Source: Metallyticus violacea
Taxonomy: Eukaryota > Arthropoda > Insecta > Mantodea > Metallyticidae
NCBI GenBank assembly: GCA_030762175.1
Contig: CM060833.1
Location: forward strand, 160,243,501 to 160,307,500
Direction of reading: 5' to 3'
Length of the DNA: 64,000 nucleotides
Position numbers and translations under genes: made by a program. Of this stretch, positions 1-10,830 are shown in pieces (positions within the stretch are counted from its first letter, which is position 1; each line of letters begins with the position of its first letter). A model generated the notes under the pieces. It saw nothing but the letters and a program-made list of their open reading frames with translations, did not search any database and was not told the origin of the DNA.

Positions 1-302
1 TAAGCTGGACGGTGAATTATTTGCTTTTTATTCGTCAACCATGCAAGTGTGACTTAAGTTTCTGCCTACCGCTTCTGGAGTATGATCAGTGAGACCGCCT
101 CGATCTTCTTCCGATGATAACAGCCTTTATGCAAAAGGGTGCCAGTGTTTTTATCCGCCGTCATCACCCCCATGCGTAGTCATAAACGCCTTGGTTGGAT
201 TATTTTTCGCTTAAAGAAAGTCAATAACTGCTCTTTGTTTACAATACATATTTGAAAGCTTACTGCATTAAACCTGTCATCTAGCTGAATAAACTGCAAC
301 TA
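1..302. other. No gene seen; flank of transposon
   Basis: AT-rich sequence without a convincing open frame, repeat or RNA gene. It ends at a TA dinucleotide (301-302) that looks like the target site of the transposon starting at 303. Confidence 0.5.
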
Positions 303-1173
303 CAGAGGGTGCCAAAAACGCGTATACACTTTCACAGTAGATATGTATGTAATATATTTCAAAGTTGCACCGAAAAACAGCAGTAATGTGAAGTATGATG
401 TTCTGTAAACAGATGTAACTCACATACATTATGATAGCGTCGCTACATGATAGCAAAATCAAAAATGAACAAATGAACCCAAGATTATCGTATGATGTTC
501 TGTAAACAGATGTGACTTACATTACGTTATGCAAGCGTTTCTACAACAAAATGGAACCAAGATTATCGTTTGAATAGGGGAAAGCAATTTTGAAGTGGTA
601 TTGGAATACCGAGAACGTTGTTGAAGTTCAAAGGCAATGGAGACGTGTGTACAGAACAGAACCGCCAACGCGAGTAACAATTGCATGCATTCGAGACAAA
701 TTTGAGACTCATGGTACCGTATGCGATGTTCACAAGGGCAGATCTGGGTGACCTCGCACAGCAACATGCCCCGCGTCCTCGACTATGGTTTAGGAACGTT
801 TTGAACACTCACCGCAGAAATCTACAAAGCAATGTGCACGTGAGACTGGGGTTAGCAGAACCAGGTACGTCGTATTATTAAAGCATTAAAGTTGAAGGTT
901 TTCATCCCAAGATTTGCATGCATTAAATGAAGATGCCCCTAATCGAAGAATGCAGTACTGTGAGTGGTTTTGGAACTGGTGCAAGAGGATGAGGCCTTCG
1001 TACTCGGAAGAGTATCGCCGCCGATGGTGGGCATTTTGAGCAACTGTTTTAACTGTAAAAGTGTAAGATGATTAGTGCTCATCTTGTTCCGCTTGTGTGA
1101 ATTCGTTTTGTTATGTTAACACTTTTTTTTTTTTTTGCTTGATGTGTGTATATATATTTTTGGCAGCCCTCTA
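303..1173 (+). mobile_element. Decayed IS630/Tc1-type transposon with DUF4817-like transposase remnant
   Basis: The ends are imperfect inverted repeats: the left end starts CAGAGGGTGCCAAAAA, and the right end (1145-1173) reads TAGAGGGCTGCCAAAAA on the minus strand. A TA lies just outside each end (301-302 and 1174-1175), as expected for IS630-Tc1-mariner elements. Interrupted plus-strand frames from about 590 to 1015 read NVVEVQRQWRRVYRTEPPTR, then FETHGTVCDVHKGRSG, then LNEDAPNRRMQYCEWF. This is the pattern of the DUF4817 helix-turn-helix region of insect transposases. Stops and frameshifts are frequent, and at 871 bp there is no room for the DDE catalytic domain. It is therefore an internally deleted, inactive copy. 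The left interior also carries a direct repeat (393-568). Confidence 0.7.
393..568. repeat. Direct repeat, period about 97 bp
   Basis: GTATGATGTTCTGTAAACAG occurs at 393 and again at 490. Each is followed by a related stretch ending in AACCAAGATTATC-like sequence. Two diverged tandem units lie between the left end and the coding remnant of the transposon 303-1173. Subterminal repeats of this kind can be transposase-binding regions, but here that is only an inference. Confidence 0.7.
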
Positions 1174-1175
1174 TA

Positions 1176-1905
1176 TAATGACATAACGAGCAAAGGTATG
1201 AAACTTCTGTACATAAAATATTATACTTTTCTAAGAAAAAATGGTAGAGGAAAAAAGAGTTAAGTTAAGAAAAAAAATCCCTTTATATAGTTTTTCAGTC
1301 GAGGACGGAAACTTTTAAATTGTTTTCGATTTTGAAATTTTTATGTCATAACAATAGTAAACTAAAAACTGAAACATTAAAAACAATAAAAAGGTAATTA
1401 AAATGTCATTAAATAATGTTTATTTAAAATAGTAGCCGGTTTAATTAATTATTTTATCTACATTAATTTGGCTTTCACGTCGATAACAATTTAAATGTAT
1501 TACCTTAAAATAAAACAACAAATACAGTTCACGTCTTGATATTAAACCGCAAAATTTCAATGAACACATTTAATATTACAAATTACTCTTTTTTACAAAT
1601 AAAAGGCTCATTTATGTTCTCTTAAGCTGAAAATGAGTCGAAATAATTTAAATGCTCGCTCCTTATAATCACCCGTTAGGGCTGTCACAGTGTAAAGGAG
1701 GTGTTGAAATATTTATGAAACCGCACATCTTGGGTCGTGGTATTGATCGCATGTGCATTGAGCGGACAGAAATCCCTCAAAGATAGACTGAAGCTGAAAA
1801 TAATACAGTAAGAATACAGACGTTTGCTTTACTTTGAAATTTTCATGACAAGCCTAAGCGGATCGTTACTAGTTCCACGTATATTCTCTGAGTTTTACAT
1901 GTAGT
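1176..1905. other. AT-rich stretch, nothing recognised
   Basis: Very AT-rich with A and T runs. No frame, repeat or RNA gene I can support. It ends at the target-site duplication of the next SINE. Confidence 0.4.
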
Positions 1906-1917
1906 CAAACTTGGCAA

Positions 1918-2201
1918 ACGTCACGACTGGCCGAGGTCGTTAGGGCGTAGACTCGTGAGCGGGAGTTTTGGGGTTCGATTCCCACCATGACTGCCCTCCC
2001 TGGCTGAGGGTTTTTCCAGATTTTCCTCAGTCCTCATAAATGGTAAATGCCGTGGAGGTACCCTAAATTTAGGCCTGGAACACATCCTTCCTTTAAAAAA
2101 ATCTTTTCTCAGTTTATTATTTCATCTGATGTATTATCAGTGTTCACCCTCTGTGGTGCCTCAGTGATTAAAACGGCCGTTAAACAATATTAAAAAAAAG
2201 G
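1918..2201 (+). mobile_element. tRNA-derived SINE, type A (copy A1)
   Basis: Full-length SINE flanked by a perfect 12-bp duplication, CAAACTTGGCAA, at 1906-1917 and 2202-2213. The 5' head has a pol III A box (TGGCCGAGGTCGTTAGGGCG) and a B box (GGGTTCGATTCCC), of tRNA-Ser/Leu-like form. The body contains the family landmark GGAGGTACCCTAAA and ends GGCCGTTAAACAATATT plus an A tail. It would depend on a LINE reverse transcriptase to move. Confidence 0.9.
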
Positions 2202-2213
2202 CAAACTTGGCAA

Positions 2214-3369
2214 TTTACAACTAACTAGCTATTGCCTTATATCAGACTGCAAAATATGACAAGAATTATTCCCAATACTGACAAATAGCAAACATAAAAC
2301 ACAATTCTCTAGAAGATAATTGCTATATACGACCATTTACTATATGCATTTCCTGTAAATAAACCCTCAGCTGCAGGGAAAATAAATCTTCGGTAATTAA
2401 CTTTGTTATTATTTTTAATTACTTTCTGACACTGAAGAACCCAAATATTAACCGTAATAAAACATCTAAACTCGTTAGAGAAAATCTTTTTCCAAACAAG
2501 AGGAAAGAAATTCCGACTTTTCAAAAGTTTGATTCTGTAGAAAATTTATAAAGTTCTTGGCAACTTCCAAACTGCTTATACTGCGCATGCTCCACCGAAA
2601 GTAATTTGAAAGCTACTGTAATATTTGAGCTGCATGTATGTTTAAATAGGGTCTGCATTCAATTTCCTCACATCACGCGATTAAACAGTTGAAACACGTC
2701 AGCTATATCTCATTCTATTCGATAAAGTCTTAGGTTTTATAAAGGAATGCGAGTTAACGGCAAGTTTGTTAATCATGTATGCAAAGTTTTGTATTGAGTT
2801 CATGTTTTGTAACTTTATATATCTTGGAATAATTGTACATACTATATACCTCACATGTTTATCATTTACGGTAATATAACAAAGTAAAACAAAGATTGTT
2901 GAAATAAAATATAAAAATGGCAATAAAGAAACTTCTAAATGAAATAGAGGAAAGAAAACAACTAAATAGTGCCAATTATATGAACGAGCGTACCGATTAG
3001 TGTGTCTCATTGCTAGTCGTAATCGATTTGCATTTAAATATCTGACTTTGACTGTCATTAAAATTACGGACAATAGTTTAAGAAATGCTTAAACACGTTG
3101 CACTGAATCAGAAACGATTTGAGTGTGAAGTAATCATGCTTTCAAACTTCTGTTAAATCTACACTCCTTATAGAATTTCAATTATGTGTTATTTCCTTTT
3201 CGTTATTTAAAAGTTAATGTGTCATGTCCTGTCCTGTTCAGAAGCCCAACCAGATGTGGCGTTTCATTATTTTTTGGGCGGCGCAGCATATAAATTGTGA
3301 AACTGAGAACTATCTGTGGTTTATATCGTAGCATTTGCTGTCCAGTAGCTGCAAGTTTAACCGCCAGAT
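2214..3369. other. AT-rich stretch, no gene recognised
   Basis: Contains a 124-codon minus-strand open frame (2699-3073). It is rich in Ile, Leu, Tyr and Phe, matches no family I know and has AT-driven composition, so I do not call it a gene. Confidence 0.4.
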
Positions 3370-3600
3370 GGCAGTATACACAATATTTCGCTAATAGTAG
3401 TGAGAAAGCGTTTTGTGTCCTTGAATTTTATCAAAATCAGATTGTCAGCAGTGGTATTTCCATAGAAAATTCAAGAAGGGTCCGAGTTCCAACAATTCTA
3501 ATCGTAGATATTATGCTCAGTTTCAAAAGACAAGGTGCTTTAGAAGGGAAAAAGCAGGGATCGTTCCCAACAGAATATGGTAGATATAGTAGATCAGGTT
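3370..3600 (+). pseudogene. Possible transposase N-terminal (DUF4817-like) fragment
   Basis: The open plus-strand frame 3297-3602 reads EKAFCVLEFYQNQIVSS and, further on, MLSFKRQGALEGKKQG. The order resembles the start of DUF4817 transposases: a conserved FCVLEF motif, then a helix-turn-helix, then a Phe-containing 'RQFxETGxLxxGKxxG' segment. There is no catalytic domain downstream. The match is short and diverged; an unrelated AT-rich frame is the alternative. Confidence 0.4.
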
Positions 3601-3602
3601 AA

Positions 3603-4319
3603 TTGTACTAAATTAACAAGCATAATTTGGTAAGTTCATCTATGGAAATATTCAAAATCGCTGTATATTCCGCCATTTTTTTCTCAGGTTTCCTGTTATT
3701 ACGGCTGTTATTAAAATTGCGTTTCCTAATGCATTTATTTGCTGGGTGTAAGAAAGAAAGTGAAAGGAAGAATTGCGTGTTTGTTTAGTGTATTCATTTC
3801 TTAAACTGATGTTCGTATGTAAATGTTAAATGGACATTTTGAACAAATTCATTCAGTTTCTTTTTTCTGCCGTTAAAACTTGTATTTTGTTTTAAAAATT
3901 CTCTAGTAATTTAATATTTCTTACTATTGTCGTCAGAGGCCGAAGGGGTGCTTTGTTTTTAGGAGTTGCAGTTTCAAAGTATAGGTTTGTTAATAATCTT
4001 ATGAATTCTGCACTACACACGCTTTCTCGTTTGTCTTCCACGTTTATTATTATAGTTATTCAATTTCTATTGCAAAGCTGTTTTCATATATCTGTGTTAC
4101 TTTCATAGGAGAGCTTTGTAATTTCGCTGGTGCTACTAAACATCTAGTTATACTATTGTCATCCATATTTGCACGAAGAAATGTAGTGTCCAATAAATGT
4201 TCTTGTATCCCAAAGTGCAAACAACTCCTCAGTACTTTCTTTATGTGTAACATATTTGAACATAACACACGTCTCATGCAGCTTAATGCTTATCATGGAG
4301 TTAGCTTTCAAAATGGAAT
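3603..4319. other. AT-rich stretch, nothing firm
   Basis: Two overlapping minus-strand frames (4056-4494) run across the boundary with the mariner fragment and have no recognisable motifs. The downstream part may be a decayed extension of that mariner. Confidence 0.3.
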
Positions 4320-4514
4320 TTCTATGTAATGTGCGAAAGAAATAAAGCCACGACACATACGGACTCTTAACATCTAGGTGGCACTGCAAGCAGATTTGTT
4401 GAAAAATATTACTGTATAACCAAAGAATTAAGCAACAAACCAGTTTACTTAAAATTAAATAAAATAAATTCTGAAAGGAAAATACGTGTTGCATTACTTA
4501 TAGGAGATCGCTCG
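4320..4514 (+). mobile_element. 3' end fragment of a mariner (family M2)
   Basis: CTTAACATCTAGGTGGCACT and CTGTATAACCAAAGAATT match the 3' end of the better copy at 39027-40054, in the same order. The fragment ends in a TIR-like GGAGATCGCTCG followed by TA (4515-4516). It encodes only the decayed C-terminus of the transposase. Confidence 0.6.
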
Positions 4515-4516
4515 TA

Positions 4517-5833
4517 TCACATTCTTCATTTGTTTTTCTGCAGGCAATTTTTGTTGTGCAGCACTTTGATTCAAGTCTAACGGTTATTTTCAGTACCATA
4601 AATTAACAATTTGTAGTCAGAGAGAGACGTGTTTTGTAAATGTATGAAGCTATTGGAGAAAATTCAACCTTAAATGACTTTCCTCAGCAGATTATCCACA
4701 TGCTATATGACACATTTCACCTATAGATTTAAGAAACAATTAAGTTTTAAATGTTTTAATTGCATTGAAATATTAGAAGCCAATCATATATTGAAAAATT
4801 CACTTAAAACAAATATTTAACATTGTGAACATTGTCTGAAAAGCTAACCTCCTCGTTGTTTAAAATAGATATATATTTGATTCGTTTTCCTTTTCGGAAA
4901 TAGAAGTATTTTCTTGGTATCGTGAAATAATACACATATAAAAATTGAAAGTAAAATGTAAAAAGAAGAAGTCAAGTCTTTTCCAGTTACCTACTTGTGT
5001 TCAGGTCATATTTGACATTGGTAGGTATTAAAATTTCAGTTTACTTCCCCCCCCCCCAATAAATAATTTCATCGGACGCATAAGATGCGATATAAGAAGT
5101 TTCCATTGTAGTAGAAGCACTAACCAACTACACATTATCATTTTATATTTATCTTGAGATAAAACTTCCGCGAAGGTAGCAGATTCTGAAAACCGTTGTT
5201 TAGTTTGTGCCTTGCAGCGCTTGCTGTCATGTCCGATGCAATTTTAAGTCTGAGCAAATGAAAATTCTTCGTTGTTATCCACAGCAAGTGCAATGCTTAG
5301 AGCGCGTGGGATGCCACATGTCTTGCAACGAGAGCTACTTACGTTTCATGAATTTCTTTACATTGCTTTATTGGGGGAAAAATTCGGAAAGACGTACTTT
5401 GTTAGGCTAACTCACAAAGCGCCTGTGGGAGGGGTTTTAATTTCTTAGGTTATATTGTCTGATTGAAGCTTTATGAAATGTCTTCCCTTGGGCTGAAATT
5501 GGCTTAAAGTGCTTAATTTTAATTAACAATGATATCTCTAAAATAATTTTAAATATTTTTACATTATCTCCAAATTCATGTAGCAGCAAGCATTTTTCAA
5601 ATGACAGGTAGAAAGAAAGAAGAATAAGAAAGGAAGGGGAACACAGAAAAATAAAAAGAGAAACAAGAAAATATAGGAGGAATGAAGGAAATAAAAAAAC
5701 ATTGGATAGAGGAAGAGGGGAAAGAAACAAAGGAAGAAAGAAAAAGAAATACATAATCGAGCTGTTCCCTGTAGCACGTATTTACTTAACCCTCAGACTG
5801 TCTATATGTATTCTTGCACATTAGGCCATATTG
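4517..5833. other. AT-rich stretch with C run and purine tract
   Basis: Holds an 11-base C run (5047-5057) and, at about 5610-5755, a strongly purine-biased tract of AAAG, GAAG and GGAA words on the plus strand. The pyrimidine-rich complement gives two spurious Phe/Leu/Ser-rich frames. A 67-codon Cys-rich frame (5207-5410) has no known match. Confidence 0.6.
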
Positions 5834-6015
5834 TCGGTCCTGGTGGCGTAGTGATAACCATACTTGCCTTCTAAACCCAAGATTGCGGGTTCAAACCCGG
5901 TCAGGATGGATGGATTTTTTCGGGCGTAAAAATCCTAAGTAGGGCTTCCTTCGAAAGGAAAATAAGACATGGGTCCCGTGTGAATTTGCGACACGCAAAA
6001 GAACCCGAAGCGTAC
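5834..6015 (+). mobile_element. tRNA-derived SINE, type B (copy B1), diverged 3' part
   Basis: The head TCGGTCCTGGTGGCGTAGTG carries an A box, and GCGGGTTCAAACCCGG is the B box. The family body TTTTTTCGGGCGTAAAAATC and the CTTCCTTCGAAAGG hairpin region follow. The later body is strongly diverged (ATTTGCGACACGCAAAAGAA) and the 3' end is uncertain. Confidence 0.8.
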
Positions 6016-7213
6016 CACCTCCCTCTCTGCCATTGCCTGCAACATGAGATGACATGGCAATGCATTGTTGCCACATGCTTCCGTAAACCCTCATAATATT
6101 CTTAGCATTTCTTTTATGCTACACCTCAATTTTTATCTGTGCCATTTGTTCAAATTTAGAATTCATTTAGGTGCTCTTTGAAAGCGCTAATTCAGAAAGA
6201 TCTGCAATGGGAACAATTGATGCGTTTAAAATGCCTTTCCTCTGTCAATGATAATACCCTCGCTTCTAAGGTGCGAGTGTTCTCATGGGAGTGCCACAGT
6301 TCTCACTCTCATCAAAGCGGATTATTTGAAATTTTAGCAATTATCTTAATGTCTTAAATTAAGCTGAAAATGGATTTTCAGTTGCGACTTTGGTTACAAA
6401 TTTCAACTCTTTTTTTTTTTTCAAAATATTTTGCTAGGAAGAAATAAAGCGTAAATATGAAACTGAGAGAGGTTTGGAGAATCGTTTTCTGATTTAATTT
6501 TTAGAAGCATAAGCGGCTAACTTTTTCCTTAATTTTGCGCTGACTCTCATAAAGTTCCTTAAATCTCCTTTTATTTTTCAAGCAGTGTTTACAGTTATTT
6601 CAAAAGTTGTATAAAGTATACAAGGTAAAATGAATAAATAAAAGCACAAATAGCTTGGGTTTCTTTTGGGGTACTAATGGGTTATTTTGCTCTTTCTCTT
6701 TTTTTAATATTTCAGGGAATTGTTATTTGCCCCGCTTTTTAACAATCTGGTATGTGTTTATATAATCTTCTGGAAAAACATTACTGTCGAGATTCTGTAC
6801 ATAAAATGATATGCCCTTTTAACGCAGGTGCGTTAGAAAGGTAGCACATCTAGAAGGAACTTTCAGAACATCTGTATTGTTTATAATAGAACCACAGGAA
6901 GTAACTGCTAATTATAATAATATTGCTTTTGTTAGAAAAACAAACAATGTCGGAGTGTTCGGCAAGTGATGTGGTAAAACAAAATGGCTAAGGGCCGCTA
7001 CAGATCATTTGGTGAAATTTTAAAAACATGTTTTGCTATCTTTGATGAAGCAAGACGAAGTATTTAAGCCAATTCCATAAGTGCGAAAATACGATTAGTG
7101 TTTTATATACAAGGAAAATTGTGCTGTTAATGTGTTATCGTCGAAGTAAACTGCATTCCATGCAGTGCTGATAAATATTTGTTGCACAATGGGAATAAAC
7201 CTCGTGTGTAAGA
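6016..7213. other. Upstream flank of first host exon
   Basis: AT-rich sequence with a T run near 6411-6420. No TATA or initiator signal stands out against the background. It may contain the promoter and 5' UTR of the exon at 7214, but nothing in it shows this directly. Confidence 0.3.
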
Positions 7214-7576
7214 ATGAAATCTGGTTATATTCACGACAATGCTGAAGACACCATGTCTGTGAAGGTCAGCGAGGAGGTCCCTGGGGGCAGTATGGAGAAG
7301 AGACGCTTCCAGCTGGAGGTCCCGGCGTCTTTGATTCATGGAGAACTGACCCGTAAGAAAGGTGGCAGTCTCAAGTATGACCTCTACAGCAAGAGATCCT
7401 CTCTAGTGGACCGCGAACCCGGAGAGGCACACAAGTATAAGTGGTCATCCATGAGAATGGGCAGGAAGAGTATCTCCGTGCCTGAGAAGAGAGAGTCTAT
7501 AGTTAAGATCGATACATCAGCCAATGGCGGACCCTTCCCCACCACTCAGCAGCCAATCAAAGTGATCGGCAAGGAG
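7214..7576 (+). CDS. Probable first coding exon of a host gene, product unknown
   Basis: This is the only stretch with clear protein-coding character over more than 100 codons: GC-richer than its surroundings, balanced codon use, open for 121 codons. It ends GGCAAGGAG followed by the donor GTAAAT (7577 on), after which the frame continues only through AT-rich intron to a stop. The first ATG (7214) has A at -3. A second ATG at 7253 has an even better context (ACCATG) and would start MSVKVSEEVPGG. The product is polar and basic with many Arg/Lys-Ser clusters (GELTRKKGGSLKYDLYSKRS, KWSSMRMGRKSISVPEKRES). It has no membrane segment or signal peptide, so it looks like a cytosolic, possibly phosphorylated, N-terminal region. 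The exon ends in phase 0. I do not recognise the family. The rest of the gene must lie downstream on the plus strand, possibly including 48503-48644. Confidence 0.65.
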
Positions 7577-7582
7577 GTAAAT
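7577..7582 (+). promoter_or_regulatory. Splice donor of the first exon
   Basis: GTAAAT directly after GGCAAGGAG, splitting the reading frame in phase 0. Codons beyond this point turn sharply AT-rich (NPYFLLLLLCF), consistent with intron read-through. Confidence 0.6.
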
Positions 7583-8468
7583 CCTTATTTTCTATTATTA
7601 TTACTTTGTTTTCTAATGGGCGTGTATGCAAGGGAGTTTTTGCCTCATTCTTATGAGCAAAAATCTCGGAACATCTGCACCTCTTCATAAGATCACTAAT
7701 AAGCAAATATAAAGCATTAGAAAAGCACGAGCATCTCGATTGTAAACAAAAGCAAAACGAATACGAAAAAAACAGAACGTTGAAGAATTTACTTTTTGTA
7801 AAAGTTCATAGAAAGGTTTGGGAGCAGCATTATTTTCTCATTCAATTCTGCTGATCTGTGGTTAAAAACTCCGTTTATCTGCCTTGCCTTTTGGCTAAAA
7901 AATGTACAAAGTAAAAACGAAAGGAGGCTTGACACTAAGTATTTTGAGAGTGGGAGTGAATGGTTCCAAACCCTTCAATATATGAATCAAAATCGTAGCC
8001 AAGCTGCGATATGAAGTGTGTTTATAAGCAGTCAAATGTAAACCAATGTCATTGGTGCAGTTACTATATCACCTCAATCTAATCTGTCTCTCACTATGCA
8101 GGTCTTCGTGGAAGTGATAAAGCTTTTGAGAATCGTTTTATAAACGATTACAATACTTGAAATTAAGTTAATTAATTGAAATGTTGTTCATATATGGCAT
8201 AAAATGATTTGTCTAAGGAAAGCAAATGTGTTTTCAGTTCTCTTGACCATCCACAAAAAACACCTTTGTAGCTTTGAAAGTAGCTCCTGCAGTACCAGAA
8301 CGAAGCGTTCGAGACCACGCGTTCCTGTTCTTGAGATGCTATTGCTTATTTTTGCATTTTAGCGCATACCGAAGGAATGTAAGCTATTGCGGTTGTGCCA
8401 ATGGAACGATTTTTACTAATCTCCAAGTCTGCAACTATCGTATATACTATCTGCACCTACAATTGAAC
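7583..8468. other. Presumed intron sequence
   Basis: AT-rich, no repeat or RNA gene recognised before the SINE at 8469. Confidence 0.4.
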
Positions 8469-8750
8469 CGCCACGAGTGGCCGAGGTCGTTAAGGCGCAG
8501 ACTCGTTAGCGGGATGTCTGGGGTTCGAATCCCTCCAGGAGCATCCTCCCTGACTGAGGTTTTTTCCAGGTTTACCTCAGTTCTCATAAATGGCAAATGC
8601 CGGGGAGGTACCCTAAACTTAATCCTGAAACGTTTCCTTCCTTAAAAATCCTTTCTCAATATACCGTTTCATTTCATGTATGATCAGTGTCCATCGCCTG
8701 TGGTGCTCAGTAGTAAAAATGGATATTAAACACCATTCAAAAAAAAAAAA
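8469..8750 (+). mobile_element. tRNA-derived SINE, type A (copy A2)
   Basis: A box GTGGCCGAGGTCGTTAAGGC and B box GGGGTTCGAATCCC. The body CCGGGGAGGTACCCTAAACT and the terminal GTAAAAATGGATATTAAACA are present, with an A tail of about 12. No clear target duplication was found. Confidence 0.85.
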
Positions 8751-9814
8751 TATCCTCCAGGAACATCTAAATACCTATTAATTACTTTTCGTCGGCTTTG
8801 TCTAACATTTTCCAACATACAGGGATTAATACTGTCATAAGCATAATATTCATTTTTACATGCTCTCTGGTAATAGAGGCTGTAGACATGACCTTTTCTT
8901 TTATGCATAATTAATTAATTCACTGGACTAATGTCAGATAAATGGGCTGATCAGGTTACAGATCTATACTAGCATGTCAATGCATCTACCCCAAAACTGT
9001 TTAATAATTCACGTACACTTCGTGTGGGGGCACACAATGCTGATGGTAGTACATTTTTTTTTCTTACATTTTAGGTGATAAGTGAAATATGTCTCACCTA
9101 TAACTGTGCTTGAAAAAAAATTATGATACGTTTTGAAGAATACCACAGCAAATATTTAACAACTAACAGTGTTGAAAACTACAGTTCCCGTCCATTTTGT
9201 CAAGCTATAAAAAACTTTATCTCATCGAAAACAAATGATAGCATGAACCACATTCTGCAATATTGCTACGCTTGTAAAATACAAGTGGACTTTATAATTC
9301 CTTTGCGAGACCCCCTAAGGTAAATAGATGTGATAAGCTTGATATTTTTGCTGCTTTACCGAGTTCGCTATCTCTAGCCAATTGCGTTGTGATAGCAACA
9401 AAACATTAATAGAATTCGCATAATTCCTTTTTTTTTTTTTTTTTTTTTTCCCATGTTCAATCGACTTCTATTCTTTACACCTCCACATGTACATAGCCTT
9501 ATTTGCAGCTAATTAAATTTCACATCCAAGATTGGAATACGATATTGTATATAATTAAAGCCTCATATATGATTAATTTTATAAAACTTTGCTAAAATTT
9601 TAATAAAGTTAAAAGAAATAACTAAAGACAAGGTTATATAATGTAAAAATATATTGATTGAATATTAAAATAGTAAATACACATACATCTTATCCACGAC
9701 CAGACCCTAAGATAAGTATCGATAGTACATAAAATGGAAGAATTCGTGATCCATGTATTAATTACATCATACTATTAATTTCCAGTTATCTGTTTAATTA
9801 CAGTGTTTTACAGT
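8751..9814. other. AT-rich stretch with long T run
   Basis: A T run of over 20 bases at 9427-9449. The frame 9123-9323 has no recognisable product. Confidence 0.4.
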
Positions 9815-10130
9815 TGCAAATAAATTAACAGTAGCGTGTTACTTCTTTTGTTTTTTATTGAATTAATATTGATTTAGTGAAATTACACTAGGAACTTGTT
9901 TAATAAAAAGTGTTATTACCACTTGAGTTTGCTCTTGTACGTCTTTATCATGGCAATGCATGGCAGTACACTTCCTAATTAGCAATAATTAAAGTAAGAG
10001 TGAATAAAGAGTATATATCGTGCAAATTTTGAAGTTAATAATGAAACTGTAATATGTATTAGACTTATCGTATCAAACTTTGTGGTTAGGGAGGACATTT
10101 TCCCAGCAAATTTCTCTAATTTACCACTGA
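9815..10130 (+). pseudogene. THAP-domain relic, upstream copy of a duplication
   Basis: Segments of this region recur in the same order about 470 bp downstream. AATTAACAGTAGCGTG matches AATGAACAACAGCGC, GATTTAGTGAAATTACACTA matches GATTTACTGAAATCGCACCA, and TTTGTGGTTAGGGAGGACAT matches TTTGTGGTTAGGAAAAACAT. Its coding content is more decayed than that of the downstream copy. It is a second, older copy of the same THAP-containing sequence. Confidence 0.55.
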
Positions 10131-10289
10131 TGTTGATCCTGGTGGTATAACATGTTTCTACTCGTTGGCAAGTGAGATTATGCAGAGTTACAGATACACT
10201 CGTAGTAAAAGCGCTCATTTGCTGCTATCAAACGCATGGGTTTGTTTATTTGGTTTGTTGCAGTTACGTGGTTTAATACATTAGTTTAT

Positions 10290-10830
10290 AGTTGGAAGTA
10301 AATGAACAACAGCGCTTGCTGTATTAAGTTAAAACTGATTTACTGAAATCGCACCAGGCATTTTGCAGACACAGGAAATTGTTTAGTACAAAATGGGTCG
10401 CTTTTGTGTTCTTAATTGTGACAGTGCACCGCATAATACAACATTTACATTTCCTAAATAGCAGTAATTAAAGGAGGACTGCATAAAGAATATACACCAT
10501 GCAAGCTTTGAAGCCAACGATGAAATTGTAGTGTGTATTAAACACTTTTTACTGAAATTTGTGGTTAGGAAAAACATTTTCTTTGTGCAATTTTCCTTAA
10601 TCTTCTATCTTATGTGACATTGAGAGTTAAGGAAAAGGAAAGTTCCGAAAGAACGTGTGGAGTGAGTTTTGGAGCGAGATGAAGAGAGTTTTAATGAATG
10701 GTGTGAGCAGAATATTATATTTCGACTCCATTGTAAGTGAGGTTAAGAAAACACAGGTAAGCCCGTTTATAGCTATTACCAGGAATGATGCTGTTCCAAC
10801 TATGACCATTAGCTTTAAGGTGTCCATTTA
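10290..10830 (+). pseudogene. THAP-domain (C2CH zinc finger) relic
   Basis: From 10393 the frame reads MGRFCVLNCDSAPHNTTFTF, then PK, a stop, and ANDEIVVCIKHFL. This is the C-x(2-4)-C ... C-x2-H arrangement of a THAP DNA-binding domain, with the N-terminal Cys pair and the FPK motif in place. About 260 bp later AITRNDAVPTMTISF resembles the AVPT motif that closes THAP domains. Two in-frame stops and shifts rule out function. THAP domains are common in P-element-like and other transposases as well as host genes; I cannot tell which this came from. Confidence 0.55.

Noticed and set aside
2699..3073. 124-codon minus-strand open frame
   Set aside because: Composition follows local AT content and no family is recognisable.
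5437..5777. Phe/Leu/Ser-rich membrane-like frames on the minus strand
   Set aside because: Complement of a purine tract; overlapping frames show the same bias.
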